Under the pieces are notes generated by a model. It saw nothing but the letters and a program-made list of their open reading frames with translations. It had not been told where the DNA came from and did no database searches. From Lysobacter arvi (GTDB taxonomy: Bacteria > Pseudomonadota > Gammaproteobacteria > Xanthomonadales > Xanthomonadaceae), in the NCBI GenBank assembly GCA_031216755.1, contig JARUHG010000001.1:1642002-1706001 (forward strand): DNA of 64,000 bases, in the 5' to 3' direction. The translations under genes and the position numbers were made by a program. This document shows positions 26,692 through 35,684 of the stretch, in pieces. Each line of letters begins with the position of its first letter. The first letter of the stretch is position 1.

Positions 26692-27287
26692 TGAGCCGCA
26701 GCGAACCCGCCACCCACCGCACCGCCGACCGGATCCTGCGCGCGGCGCGCACGCTGTTTGAACGCGAAGGCGCGGCCGGCGTGAGCATGCGTCGCGTCGC
26801 GGCGGCGGTCGGCCTGACGCCAATGGCGATCTATCGGCATTTTCCCAATCGCGACGCACTGCTCAAGCGCATCGGCGACGACAGCTTCGATGCGATCGCG
26901 CGCCATTGGCACGCGCGCGGACGCGGGGGCGACGTGCTGGAGCGGCTGATCGCGGTGCAGCGCATCTACCTCGATTACGCGCTCGCGCATCCGCACCTGT
27001 TCGATCAGGCGTTCTCGACCGCACGCACCGATGCACGACGATTCCCCGAGGACTTCCACGCCCGGCGATCGCCGACGCTGAACGTGGTCGCCGATGCGGT
27101 GCAGGACGCGATGCGCGCCGGCGTGCTGCGCGAGGACGACGTGTGGGACGTGGCGATGACGTTGTGGGCGCACACGCACGGCCTGATCGCGCTGTATCGC
27201 GCCGGCCGCTTCAACCTCGACGAAGCGGCGTTCCGTCGCTACTACGACGCATCGCTGCAGCGCTTGATGCGGGGCCTGCTCGCGTAG
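26691..27287 (+). CDS. TetR/AcrR family regulator with WHG-type C-terminal domain
   Basis: 198 residues. The N-terminal DNA-binding domain ([41 protein letters not shown]) is canonical. The C-terminal part ends with [21 protein letters not shown], the motif of the WHG ligand domain. The ATG at 26691 is six bases after a TACGCT element and overlaps an inverted repeat, so start, promoter and operator coincide. The gene is divergent from hutU (160 bp) but no second copy of the operator was seen near hutU. Effector unknown. Confidence 0.88.
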   Translation: MSRSEPATHRTADRILRAARTLFEREGAAGVSMRRVAAAVGLTPMAIYRHFPNRDALLKRIGDDSFDAIARHWHARGRGGDVLERLIAVQRIYLDYALAHPHLFDQAFSTARTDARRFPEDFHARRSPTLNVVADAVQDAMRAGVLREDDVWDVAMTLWAHTHGLIALYRAGRFNLDEAAFRRYYDASLQRLMRGLLA

Positions 27288-27305
27288 GCCCCATTCGCTG
27301 CGCCC

Positions 27306-27782
27306 TCAGCGGCGCGGCTCGATCGCGGGCTTCACTTGGTTCACCGGCGGCGGTGGCGGAAGGTCGAGCGTTTCCAGCCGCTGCACCTGCGCTTCCTTGC
27401 CGGCGCGCCAGGCTTCATGCGACGCGCGGCGCGCCTCGAAATCCTGGCGAATGCGCTCGGCTTCGGCCGGCGTCGCCGCCGCGGCGCGACGCGCGTCGGT
27501 GCGCGCGCGATCGGCTTCCAGCAGCCGATCCTGGCGATCGACCTGGCTGCGCAGCGTGTCGGCCGAAACGCGACGGCTGGAGGCATCGAGCTGGCGATTG
27601 AGCGTCTGCAGCGAGTTGTCGCGCGAGGTGTCGACCCCGCGCGGCAGCGCCGGTTGCGACGCGGGCGCGATCGGCGCCACGCGCGGAGGCGGCTGCAACG
27701 TGTTCGGCTGCTGGGCGAACGCCAGCGCCGGCTGCAACGCCAGCGTCAACGTAATCGAACACGTGCGCGCTACGGGGTTCAT
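27306..27782 (-). CDS. Secreted proline/arginine-rich helical protein, unknown
   Basis: 158 residues. Signal peptide ends ALAFAQQ. A proline-rich segment (30-50) is followed by a long charged helix (about 60-138; LNRQLDASSRRVSADTLRSQ, EAERIRQDFEARRASHEAWR) predicted to be coiled-coil, then a proline-rich end with PPPPPVNQV. No family recognised. Its ATG lies four bases after the stop codon of the upstream small secreted protein, so both are likely expressed together. Confidence 0.65.
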   Translation of the reverse strand: MNPVARTCSITLTLALQPALAFAQQPNTLQPPPRVAPIAPASQPALPRGVDTSRDNSLQTLNRQLDASSRRVSADTLRSQVDRQDRLLEADRARTDARRAAAATPAEAERIRQDFEARRASHEAWRAGKEAQVQRLETLDLPPPPPVNQVKPAIEPRR

Positions 27783-27786
27783 GCGA

Positions 27787-28155
27787 TCAGCGCACCGAGG
27801 GATCGAGTCGACGCAGCGCATCGGCGAGATCCGTCTGCCCCGTCCGGTCGATCTGTTCGCGGCTGTAGCTGCGGCCCGGGCCGATGCACAGCGGCTTGCC
27901 GGTCTTGGGATCGCGCGGGCGGATGTTGGTCCCGGTGTCCTTGACGCAGCCGACGTTCGACGTGCGCTTCGTGTCAGCGGTGGCCTGCGCGTCGGCGGAT
28001 GCCGCCGCGTCCGCCTGCACGGGAGCGGATTGCACCTGCGCCTGCGCATCGGCCGACGCCGTCTGCGCGGACGCCCCGAACGCGCACAGTCCCAGCACGA
28101 CGGCCGTCAACGCGGTCGCCATCACCGGACTGCGGTTGCGATTGCTGGAGTTCAT
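27787..28155 (-). CDS. Small secreted protein, unknown
   Basis: 122 residues from ATG 28155. Signal peptide ends FGASAQTA; an alanine/glutamine/aspartate-rich linker (about 35-62) precedes a conserved-looking tail NVGCVKDTGTNIRPRDPKTG with two cysteines (VGCV, PLCIGPGRSY), ending DLADALRRLDPSVR. The cysteine pair and the GRSYSREQID motif resemble short secreted proteins common in xanthomonads. It is the first gene of a two-gene unit with the helical protein downstream. Confidence 0.68.
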   Translation of the reverse strand: MNSSNRNRSPVMATALTAVVLGLCAFGASAQTASADAQAQVQSAPVQADAAASADAQATADTKRTSNVGCVKDTGTNIRPRDPKTGKPLCIGPGRSYSREQIDRTGQTDLADALRRLDPSVR

Positions 28156-28253
28156 GACGTCACCTCGGGTGGAACGGCGTGGTCGCCGCATCGCCACCAT
28201 ACGCCCACGGTACCGAGCCGGCCGTGAGCGGCGCCGCCACCTTCAGGCGGTCG

Positions 28254-28811
28254 TCAGGCTCGGGGACACGCGGCCTGGCGGCCTTCGCGGAAGGCCTGCG
28301 CTTCGGCCTCGGTCGCCGGCCGCGGCTCGACGCCGTCGTCGAACAGCACACGCCAGACGCCGTCCGGGCCGCGGTGCCAGACCGAGTGGAAGGCGCCAAT
28401 GCGATAGCGCGGGGTGGCCTTCGGATCCAGGTCCTCGAACAGCGACGGCCCGCTCGACCAGGCCACGTCCGACACGCTGCCGGCGGCGATCGTCGTGCGG
28501 GTCGGGTACCAGGAAAGCTTCATGCGCTTGCCCCCGACGATTCCGGCCCAGCGTTGCGCAATGGCCTCGCGACCGCGCGTGGGCTGCGGCTGGCTCGCTC
28601 CGAACGCGGCGTCCGCCTCGAGGTGCGAAGCGAACGCCGCCGCGTCGTGGTCGGCGACCGACTGCGCGAAGCTCAGTTCGCGCGCCCACACCTCGCATTC
28701 GGCGGCCGTCATGCGCGCCGGCTCCGGCCTGGGCGGGCTCTGCGCCCACGCGGCGGCGGACGCGGCCCACAGGACGGCGGCGGACAGGCGACTCGCGGCG
28801 GACAAGCGCAT
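28254..28811 (-). CDS. Secreted SnoaL/DUF4440-like (NTF2-fold) protein
   Basis: 185 residues. Signal peptide ends AAAWAQSP. The body has the cone-fold pattern of DUF4440/NTF2-like proteins: AQSVADHDAAAFASHLEADA, FGASQPQPTRGREAIAQRW, and terminal strands FHSVWHRGPDGVWRVLFDDG. Such domains bind small molecules or catalyse isomerisations; no catalytic residues can be assigned. It is divergent from the NPP phosphodiesterase by 114 bp. Cysteines occur at C-E-V-W and near the C-terminus. Confidence 0.78.
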   Translation of the reverse strand: MRLSAASRLSAAVLWAASAAAWAQSPPRPEPARMTAAECEVWARELSFAQSVADHDAAAFASHLEADAAFGASQPQPTRGREAIAQRWAGIVGGKRMKLSWYPTRTTIAAGSVSDVAWSSGPSLFEDLDPKATPRYRIGAFHSVWHRGPDGVWRVLFDDGVEPRPATEAEAQAFREGRQAACPRA

Positions 28812-28913
28812 GGACGTGCTCCGTTGCCGGCGGTCGTCGCCGGATTGCGGCCACTATTGGCAAGGCGACCGGACACCGCCAGCGACTAAAGTCATGCCGC
28901 AACACACGCTCGT

Positions 28914-28928
28914 TATGATCGGCCGATG
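28914..28928 (+). promoter_or_regulatory. -10 element and leaderless start of the NPP gene
   Basis: TATGAT (28914-28919), six bases, then ATG at 28926. No ribosome binding site is visible. Confidence 0.55.
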
Positions 28929-30170
28929 CCCCACCTTCGCGCCGCGGCGCTCGCCGCCTGCCTCGTTCTGTCCGCCTGCAACTTCCACGCATCGCGCCCC
29001 GGCGAACCCGCCGCGGCGGCGCGAACGGTGGTGGTCGTGTCCATCGATGCGTTCCGTGCCGACTACCTGTCGGACCAGGCGACGCCGAACCTCGCCCGTC
29101 TGGCCCGCGAAGGCGCACGGGCCGCGTGGATGAACCCGTCGTACCCGTCGCTCACGTTCCCGAACCACTACACGCTCGCCACGGGCCTGCGCCCGGACCG
29201 CCACGGCGTCATCCACAACCGCATGAGCGATGCCGACATCGGGGCGTTCGCGGTGGCCGATCGCAGCGCGGTGGACGACAGCCGCTGGTGGGGCGGCGAA
29301 CCGATCTGGGTCACGGCGGAAAAGCAAGGCGTGCGCAGCGCGAGCTGGGCGTGGCCGGGCAGTTCGGCGGCGATCGGCGGCGTGCGTCCGAGCCGCTGGG
29401 CCGCATACGACGAAACCGTTCCGCCCGCGCGCCGCATCGACGACGTGCTCGGTTGGCTCGACGCCCCGCCGCCGCAGCGCCCGCGTCTGGTCACCGTGTA
29501 CTTCGAGCAGCTCGACAAGGCCGGTCACGATCACGGCCCCGATTCGCTGCAGGTGCGGCGCACGCTGGGCGAGCTCGACGCGGTGATCGGTCGCCTGCGC
29601 GATGGCCTCGCCGCGCGGGGAAGGCTGGACACGACCGACCTCGTCGTCGTGTCGGACCACGGCATGGCGACCGTCGGACCGGATCATGCGATCGGCGTGG
29701 AGCAGATGGTCCCGCCTTCCATCGCGACGGTGGTGTCCGACGGGCAATCCATCGGCGTGCAGCCGCTTCCGGGTCGCGAGCGCGAGGCCGAGGCGCGCCT
29801 GCTCGGCGCGCACGCGCAGTACGACTGTTACCGCCGCGATGCCTTGCCTGCGCGATGGCACTACGGCGCGAACCCGCGGGTGCCGCCGATCGTGTGCCAG
29901 ATGCATGAAGGCTGGGACGCGCTCTACCCGATGAAGCTCGCGAAGCGGCCGCCGCATGCGACGCGCGGCTCGCACGGATTCGATCCGGCGCTGCCGTCGA
30001 TGCGGGCGCTGTTCGTCGCACGCGGCCCGTCGTTCATCGCCGGCACGCAGCTGCCGGCGTTCGACAACGTGGACGTGTATCCGCTGCTTGCCCACCTGCT
30101 GCGCGTGACGCCAGCGCCGAACAACGGGACGCTCGATGCCCTGCGTCCCGCGCTACGCGACGTGCCCTGA
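28926..30170 (+). CDS. Nucleotide pyrophosphatase/phosphodiesterase (NPP), lipoprotein
   Basis: 414 residues of the ENPP family, like the structurally known Xanthomonas NPP. Lipobox LSAC gives C18. Residues of the two-zinc site: D41 in VVVSIDAFRADYL, nucleophile T77 in PSYPSLTFPNHYTLATG with N80, then EQLDKAGHDHGP, VVSDHGMATV and RGSHGFDP. It hydrolyses nucleotide phosphodiester or pyrophosphate bonds in the periplasm. The gene appears to be leaderless. A strong hairpin separates it from the convergent methyltransferase gene. Confidence 0.92.
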   Translation: MPHLRAAALAACLVLSACNFHASRPGEPAAAARTVVVVSIDAFRADYLSDQATPNLARLAREGARAAWMNPSYPSLTFPNHYTLATGLRPDRHGVIHNRMSDADIGAFAVADRSAVDDSRWWGGEPIWVTAEKQGVRSASWAWPGSSAAIGGVRPSRWAAYDETVPPARRIDDVLGWLDAPPPQRPRLVTVYFEQLDKAGHDHGPDSLQVRRTLGELDAVIGRLRDGLAARGRLDTTDLVVVSDHGMATVGPDHAIGVEQMVPPSIATVVSDGQSIGVQPLPGREREAEARLLGAHAQYDCYRRDALPARWHYGANPRVPPIVCQMHEGWDALYPMKLAKRPPHATRGSHGFDPALPSMRALFVARGPSFIAGTQLPAFDNVDVYPLLAHLLRVTPAPNNGTLDALRPALRDVP

Positions 30171-30173
30171 CCG

Positions 30174-30202
30174 CGAACGTCGCGCCTCGGGCGCGACGTT
30201 CG
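30174..30202. terminator. Hairpin between convergent NPP and methyltransferase genes
   Basis: Perfect 12-bp stem CGAACGTCGCGC/GCGCGACGTTCG with a five-base loop; no T tract on either strand. Confidence 0.5.
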
Positions 30203-30219
30203 GGTCGCGTGTCCGCCCT

Positions 30220-31950
30220 TTACTTCGGGCGGGCGGGCGATTTCCTGCCGGCCGGCTTGGCGGGCTTGGCGGGCTTGGCGGGCTTTGCGGGCTTTGCGTC
30301 AGCTGACGCCGCCGGCTTCGGGGACTTCGCGGTTTTCGGCTTCGCCGCGGGCGTCCCTTCGGCCTTCGCTTTCGACGGTGCCTTGGCGACCTTCGGCGGC
30401 GTTCCGGCCGAACCGGCGGGCATGAGCAACGCGTTCGCCTCGATCCAGTGCAGCGCCGATGCGGTCAGCGCCCGGGCGGAAGCGGCGATGTCGTCGGCCG
30501 CGTCGACTTGCTGATCGTTGCGGAGCAGCGTCAGAACGCCCTCGCCGATCGCGGCCACCACCGCGTCGGCAAGCTGGGTGACATCGCGCTGTCCGTCCAG
30601 GCGCTGGAGCAGGAAGCGCTGCAGCGTATCCGGCCACACCGCGTTGTGCCATTCGTTGAACAATGCGACCGGAACATCGGCCAGACCGGCGAGCGTGCGC
30701 ACTTCCGCGCGCGCCTCGGGGCGTTCGGTCGATGCCGTGGCCGAGACCGGCTCGCGCCGGAACATGACGGCATTGCCGACGATCAGCGCGTTGACGAAGC
30801 CCAGCACGCGATCGGCCTCTTCCGGCTGCGCGTCGAGCAGCGCCTGCACGGACACCGTCGCCGGCCACGCGGCATTCAGCGCGGCGATCGTGCGCAGCGT
30901 CGGCTCGGTCGTCGCGCGCACGGTCTGCTCGCCGTCGAGGTAGCGCCACTGCGTATCGTCGCCGTCGACCGATCGGTAGCGACCGGCGATGTGCAGCTGC
31001 GCGATGCGGTTGCCGTCCAGTCGATACCGGATCGCGTCCGCGCGCTCGGCGCGAACCAGCAGCGTCTGGCGGAACGTGCGGTTGCACAGGAAGTCGATCA
31101 GTTGCTCCAGCGCGACCTGGTCGCCGCCGCATTCGTTGCGCAGCGGTTCGGCCGCGTTGCCGTAGTTCGAGGCGAACATCGCGGCGACGGCTGCTTCGCC
31201 CAGGTAATCCAGGCCGTGCGCACGTGCGGCGCCGACGAAATCCCGGAAATAGCACGGCGCATTGCAGAGCTCGAGGTATTCGTGTGCGAGGTAATGATCG
31301 GCCCCTTCGCGCACGGTCTGGAGATCGTTCTCGATCACCTTCGCCAGCAGGCTGTCTGAGGGCGCCATCTCGTGCAGGAACTCGATCATGCCGCGCGCGT
31401 AGGCAAGCCGCTCGCCCGCCGACGCGCGCGCGCCGCCGCGCAGCAGCATCGCGTCGCGCACGACTTCCTTGGTTTTCCAGCCCGGGTAGGTGTTGTAGCT
31501 CACGTATGCGATGCCGTCCGGCGAGAGCAGCGCGCCGCAGATCCGGAGGGTCGCCTCGCGCACCTCGTCGGGCACCCAGCTGTACACGCCGTGGCAAACG
31601 ATGTAGTCGAACGTTCCCAGCGAAGCGTCCAGATCGGCGATGTTGCCCTGGAGCAGGCGCACGTTCTGAAGCCCCATCGCGTCCACCGCACGCCGGCCGG
31701 CCTCGATCTGCACGGGGGACAGGTCGATGCCCACGACCTGGGCCTGCGGGTGACGGATGGCGAACGGGATCAGGTTCCCGCCCGAGGCGCAGCCCAGTTC
31801 CAGCACGCGGGCATGCTCGATGGCGGGCGCGTCCAGTCCGAACAGATGGGCCACCGAGGCCAGGTGTTCCGGCGCGCTCAGCCTGAACGCGTGGGAGGTG
31901 TACGGCACCTCGTCGTAGGTGTTGCCGATGCGCTCGATCAGGTTGGTCAT
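30220..31950 (-). CDS. Class I SAM methyltransferase with regulatory domain and basic tail
   Basis: 576 residues. Residues 45-150 form a methyltransferase (VLELGCASGGNLIPFAIRHP motif I, VVGIDLSP, FDYIVCHGVYSWVP). Residues about 205-300 match the methyltransferase regulatory domain (ENDLQTVREGADHYLAHEYL). A further winged-helix-like part follows to 505. The last 65 residues are lysine/alanine/proline-rich, resembling a histone H1 tail, and end in an AKP repeat. Substrate unknown; a nucleic-acid-binding tail suggests a chromosome- or RNA-associated target, by inference. Confidence 0.83.
   Translation of the reverse strand: MTNLIERIGNTYDEVPYTSHAFRLSAPEHLASVAHLFGLDAPAIEHARVLELGCASGGNLIPFAIRHPQAQVVGIDLSPVQIEAGRRAVDAMGLQNVRLLQGNIADLDASLGTFDYIVCHGVYSWVPDEVREATLRICGALLSPDGIAYVSYNTYPGWKTKEVVRDAMLLRGGARASAGERLAYARGMIEFLHEMAPSDSLLAKVIENDLQTVREGADHYLAHEYLELCNAPCYFRDFVGAARAHGLDYLGEAAVAAMFASNYGNAAEPLRNECGGDQVALEQLIDFLCNRTFRQTLLVRAERADAIRYRLDGNRIAQLHIAGRYRSVDGDDTQWRYLDGEQTVRATTEPTLRTIAALNAAWPATVSVQALLDAQPEEADRVLGFVNALIVGNAVMFRREPVSATASTERPEARAEVRTLAGLADVPVALFNEWHNAVWPDTLQRFLLQRLDGQRDVTQLADAVVAAIGEGVLTLLRNDQQVDAADDIAASARALTASALHWIEANALLMPAGSAGTPPKVAKAPSKAKAEGTPAAKPKTAKSPKPAASADAKPAKPAKPAKPAKPAGRKSPARPK
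30254..30298 (+). repeat. Five tandem 9-bp units inside the methyltransferase gene
   Basis: Three GGCTTGGCG and two GGCTTTGCG units encode AKP repeats on the minus strand. Unit length is a multiple of three, so copy-number change would lengthen the tail without frameshift. Confidence 0.85.
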
Positions 31951-32105
31951 GAAACCACCGCAGTGGGAAAGGAGCGGGATTTTCTCCAGCCGCGCGCGCG
32001 CGCCGGAATCAGACCTATCCGATATTCCGCCCCGGGGTCAGGCGGGGGTCGCGCGCCCGCCACGTCGATGTCCGAATCCGGCCAGTCCGAGCCGGCCGGC
32101 GGTGC

Positions 32106-32120
32106 TAGCCTGCGTGCATG
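32106..32120 (+). promoter_or_regulatory. -10 element and leaderless start of the ada/alkA gene
   Basis: TAGCCT (32106-32111), six bases, then ATG at 32118, with no ribosome binding site. Confidence 0.5.
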
Positions 32121-33710
32121 TCCCACGCTGCCCTCGCCTCACACGTCCATGCCGACACCCTGCCCGCCTTCCAGGTGTGCGAGCAGGCCCGCCGCACGCG
32201 CGATGCGCGGTTCGACGGCCTGTTCTTCACGGCGGTGTTGAGTACCCGCATCTATTGCCGGCCCGTGTGCCCCGCGGTGACGGCCAAGCGCGTGGTGTAT
32301 TTCCGCCACGCCGCGGCAGCCGAAGCGGCCGGGTACCGTCCGTGCCTGCGCTGCCGGCCGGAGCTGTCGCCCGACGACGGCAGCTGGCGGCGCGGCGACG
32401 CGGCCATCGCCCGCGCGCTCAAGCTGATCGACGACGGCGCGCTGTCCGAGCAGCCGCTTGCCGCACTCGCCCAGCGCGTGGGCATCGGCGAACGCCAGTT
32501 GCGCCGCCTGTTCGTCGAACGCGTCGGCGTCGCGCCGATCGGCGTGCATGGCACGCGCCGGCTGCTGTTCGCCAAGCAGCTGCTGACCGAGACGGACCTG
32601 CCGATCACCCAGATCGCGCTGGCGTCCGGATTCGCCAGCCTGCGCCGCTTCAACGACGCCTTCCGGACCGCCTACCGCATGGCGCCGCGCGATCTGCGCA
32701 AGGGCCGCAGCGAGGCGGCCGAGGGCGGCGACGTGCTCACCCTGCGGTTGGGCTATCGCCCGCCGTACGACTTCGCAGCGATGCTGGATTTCCTGCGCGG
32801 CCGCGCCTTGCCGGGGGTGGAAGTGGTCGACGATCACAGCTACGCGCGTGTCATCGGCCCGATCGAACGCCCCGGCTGGCTGCGCGTGAGCCACTGGCAC
32901 GACGGCGCGCACGGGCGAGAGCACGCGCTGAAACTGGAGCTGCATGGAACGCCGCCCGCGCGCCTGCTCGAGATCGTGCAGCGCCTGCGCCGCATGTTCG
33001 ATCTGGACGCCGATCCGCAAGCCATCGCCGACACGCTGTCGACCGACGCGCGGCTGAAGCCGCTGCTCGCACAACGCCCCGGACTGCGCCTGCCCAGCGG
33101 GTGGGACGGATTCGAGATCGCGGTGCGCGCGATCATCGGCCAGCAGGTCAGCGTGGCCGCCGCGCGCACGCTCGCGTCGCGGCTTGCGCGCAAGTACGGG
33201 CAGGCACTGCCGCAGCCTTTCTTGGACGCGCGCGTGTCGGACGGCCTCGCGCATCTTTTCCCGACGCCCGACGCGCTCGTGGACGCCGACCTGGAATCGA
33301 TCGGCCTCATCCGTTCGCGCGCGCAGACCGTTCGCGGCGTCGCCCGCGCGTTGCTCGAAGGGCGCGTGGACTTCCGGCGCGAACGCACGCTCGAGGATTT
33401 CGTGTCGCGTTGGGTCGCGCTGCCCGGAATCGGCCCGTGGACGGCGCAGTACATCGCGCTGCGTTCGCTCGGTCATCCGGACGCGTTCCCGGTCGAAGAC
33501 CTGGTGCTGCAAAAAGCGCTGCCCGCCGATGGCTCGCGCATGGGCGCGAAGGCGCTGGCGGCGCGCGCGGAAGCGTGGCGGCCGTGGCGCGGGTATGCGG
33601 TGATCCACCTCTGGCGCGATTCGATGCCGCCGGCCGCAGTGCGCGCGGACGCGCCGGTGCGCGGCAAGCGCCGCGCGGTTCGCGCGGCCGGCGCTGAGGC
33701 GACCGCATGA
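32118..33710 (+). CDS. Ada-AlkA fusion: methylphosphotriester sensor, AraC domain and 3-methyladenine glycosylase
   Basis: 530 residues in three parts. Residues 28-90: Ada zinc domain with C47, C51, C76 and C79; C47 aligns with Ada Cys38, which accepts methyl groups from phosphotriesters. Residues 95-195: AraC-type helix-turn-helix pair. Residues 205-510: AlkA N-terminal domain and HhH-GPD glycosylase (LPGIGPWTAQYIALRSL) with catalytic Asp D461 in FPVEDL. It would both sense alkylation damage and excise 3-methyladenine. ATG at 33707 of ogt overlaps its stop (ATGA). The O6-methyltransferase activity of E. coli Ada is supplied by this separate ogt. Confidence 0.94.
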   Translation: MSHAALASHVHADTLPAFQVCEQARRTRDARFDGLFFTAVLSTRIYCRPVCPAVTAKRVVYFRHAAAAEAAGYRPCLRCRPELSPDDGSWRRGDAAIARALKLIDDGALSEQPLAALAQRVGIGERQLRRLFVERVGVAPIGVHGTRRLLFAKQLLTETDLPITQIALASGFASLRRFNDAFRTAYRMAPRDLRKGRSEAAEGGDVLTLRLGYRPPYDFAAMLDFLRGRALPGVEVVDDHSYARVIGPIERPGWLRVSHWHDGAHGREHALKLELHGTPPARLLEIVQRLRRMFDLDADPQAIADTLSTDARLKPLLAQRPGLRLPSGWDGFEIAVRAIIGQQVSVAAARTLASRLARKYGQALPQPFLDARVSDGLAHLFPTPDALVDADLESIGLIRSRAQTVRGVARALLEGRVDFRRERTLEDFVSRWVALPGIGPWTAQYIALRSLGHPDAFPVEDLVLQKALPADGSRMGAKALAARAEAWRPWRGYAVIHLWRDSMPPAAVRADAPVRGKRRAVRAAGAEATA

Positions 33711-34207
33711 TCCGCTACGCCACCATGCCCAGCCCCGTCGGACCGCTGTTGCTGGCGGCCAGCGACGGTGGACTGCACCTCATCGAGTTCCAGAACCCGC
33801 GACATCCCATGTCGCGCTGCGAGGCATGGGAGCCGCGCGAGTGCGATGTCATACGCGCAGCGGCGTCTCAACTGGACGCGTACTTCGACGGACGCCGCCG
33901 CGACTTCGACTTGCCCCTGGCGCCGCGTGGCACCGCCTTCCAGCTCGAAGTGTGGCGCACGCTGGCGTCGATTCCGTACGGCGAAACCATCAGCTACGCG
34001 CAACTGGCGCAACGCGTCGGAAAACCTTCGGCCATGCGCGCGGTGGGCGCCGCGAACGGTCGCAATCCGCTGCCGCTGGTGTTGCCGTGCCACCGCGTGA
34101 TCGGCAGTAACGGCAGCCTTACTGGTTTCGGAGGCGGGCTGCCGACGAAGGAATACCTGCTGCGGATGGAAGGCGCGTTGCCGGCACCGGCGGATTTGTT
34201 CTGCTGA
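33707..34207 (+). CDS. ogt: Methylated-DNA-[protein]-cysteine S-methyltransferase
   Basis: 166 residues. The suicide active site PLVLPCHRVIGSNG (C128) and helix-turn-helix TISYAQLAQRVGKPSAMRAV with the arginine finger are present, along with the C-terminal LTGFGGGLPTKEYLL. It removes O6-alkyl groups from guanine by transfer to C128. It overlaps the ada/alkA gene by four bases, making a two-gene alkylation-repair operon. Confidence 0.95.
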   Translation: MIRYATMPSPVGPLLLAASDGGLHLIEFQNPRHPMSRCEAWEPRECDVIRAAASQLDAYFDGRRRDFDLPLAPRGTAFQLEVWRTLASIPYGETISYAQLAQRVGKPSAMRAVGAANGRNPLPLVLPCHRVIGSNGSLTGFGGGLPTKEYLLRMEGALPAPADLFC

Positions 34208-34261
34208 CGGCCATCGAAGCCTGAGCCTTGTAGCCCGGATTGTGGCCCCAAACGTGCAGCG

Positions 34262-35611
34262 CTATTCGCGCATCAGCTCGGCGATGGCCTCGCGATACCG
34301 CTGCGCAATCGCGGCTCGCTGCCGGTGCTGGCCGTTCTCGACCACGCGCCGCCCGCCGACGTACACATCGCGAACCCGCGGACGGTTCCCGCTGAAGATC
34401 CAGCGATCGATCGCATCGTCCGCGGTCAGGCCGAACAGCTCGGGCGCATCGGTATCGAGCACCACCGCATCCGCGTATTCCCCGGGTGCGAACGTGCCGA
34501 TCGCGTGGCCGCTGGACGAACGCGCGCTCTTCGCCACGTCGTGCAGCAGCGTCTCGCCGACGCTCGGCGATCCCGCACGCACGGCGATGTTGCGGCGTCG
34601 CGTGACCAGACGCTGGCCGTATTCGAGCCAGCGCAGTTCCTCCACGGGCGAGACGGAAATGTGCGAATCCGAGCCGACGCCCCATCGGCCGCCGGCGTCG
34701 AGGTAATCGCGCAGCGGGAACAGGCCGTCGCCGAGGTTGGCTTCGGTCGTCGGGCAGATCGCGACCGTCGCGCCGCTGCGCGCGATGCCCTGCGTTTCGG
34801 CGGGCGTCAGGTGCGTGGCGTGCACGAGCGTCCAGCGCGCGTCGACCTCGGCATTGGCGAGCAGCCATTCCACCGGCCGCGCGTTGCGCAGCGCCAGGCT
34901 GTCCTGCACCTCGCCGACCTGCTCGGCGATGTGGATGTGCACCGGCATCGACGGCGGCAAGGCATCAAGCACGGCGCGCATCGCGTCCGGCGGCACCGCG
35001 CGCAGGCTGTGCAGCGCGCAACCGACGTGCAGCATCGCATCGGCGTCCTCGCACAGCGTGTCGATCAGGCGCAGGTAGCCGTCGACGTCGTGGCCGAACC
35101 GGCGCTGGCGTTCACCGAGCGCGCGCCCATCGAAGCCACCGGTCATGTACAGCACCGGCAGCAGCGTCAAACGGATGCCGGCCTCCCGCGCCGCGGCGAT
35201 CAGCGCGCGCGACATCGCGGCCGCATCGTCGTACGGACGGCCGTCGGGGGCGTGGTGCAGGTAATGGAACTCGCATACGGTGGTGTAGCCGGCTTCCAGC
35301 ATCTCCACGTACAACTGCGTCGCCACCGCCTGCAGGCGCACGGGCGTGAAGCGCGCGGCGAAGCGGTACATGGTCTCGCGCCAGGTCCAGAAGGAATCGG
35401 CCGGGTTGGTCTGCCGCTCGGCCAGTCCGGCCATGGCGCGCTGGAAGGCGTGCGAATGCAGGTTCGCCACGCCGGGCAGCACCCAGCTGGCGCTGCCGGT
35501 CGGTTCGGCCGCCACGAGCGCGCGGATGCGGCCGTGGTCGTCGATGTCGAAGCCGGCGTCGGAACGCCAGCCGTCGGGGGTCCAGAGCATCGCGGCGTCG
35601 AGGGTCTTCAT
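34262..35611 (-). CDS. hutF: Formimidoylglutamate deiminase
   Basis: 449 residues of the amidohydrolase superfamily. Zinc ligands: H52 and H54 in LPGVANLHSHAFQRAMAGLA, histidine in VHIHIAEQ, VHATHLTP and aspartate in GVGSDSHISVSP. AERQTNPADSFWTWRE and the SPVEELRWLEYGQRL motif are typical of HutF. It deiminates N-formimidoyl-L-glutamate to N-formylglutamate and ammonia, the branch of histidine degradation that needs HutG-type deformylase next. It is divergent from hutI with a 73-bp shared promoter region and seems leaderless. Confidence 0.93.
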   Translation of the reverse strand: MKTLDAAMLWTPDGWRSDAGFDIDDHGRIRALVAAEPTGSASWVLPGVANLHSHAFQRAMAGLAERQTNPADSFWTWRETMYRFAARFTPVRLQAVATQLYVEMLEAGYTTVCEFHYLHHAPDGRPYDDAAAMSRALIAAAREAGIRLTLLPVLYMTGGFDGRALGERQRRFGHDVDGYLRLIDTLCEDADAMLHVGCALHSLRAVPPDAMRAVLDALPPSMPVHIHIAEQVGEVQDSLALRNARPVEWLLANAEVDARWTLVHATHLTPAETQGIARSGATVAICPTTEANLGDGLFPLRDYLDAGGRWGVGSDSHISVSPVEELRWLEYGQRLVTRRRNIAVRAGSPSVGETLLHDVAKSARSSSGHAIGTFAPGEYADAVVLDTDAPELFGLTADDAIDRWIFSGNRPRVRDVYVGGRRVVENGQHRQRAAIAQRYREAIAELMRE

Positions 35612-35684
35612 GCCCGCATTGTCGCCCGGGCCGATGGCCGTGGCGATGCCCCGCAGAGGCCGGACGGCCCGCTAGAATCGGCCC
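35612..35684. promoter_or_regulatory. Divergent hutF/hutI promoter region
   Basis: Minus strand: GACAAT at 35623-35618, six bases, ATG of hutF at 35611. Plus strand: TAGAAT at 35673-35678, six bases, ATG of hutI at 35685. Neither gene has a ribosome site. No clear palindrome for a HutC-type repressor was seen in the 49 bp between the two elements. Confidence 0.55.

Noticed and set aside
24527..26761. Plus-strand open frame antisense to hutU
   Set aside because: Only the urocanase frame has conserved motifs; the opposite frame is a GC-driven artefact.
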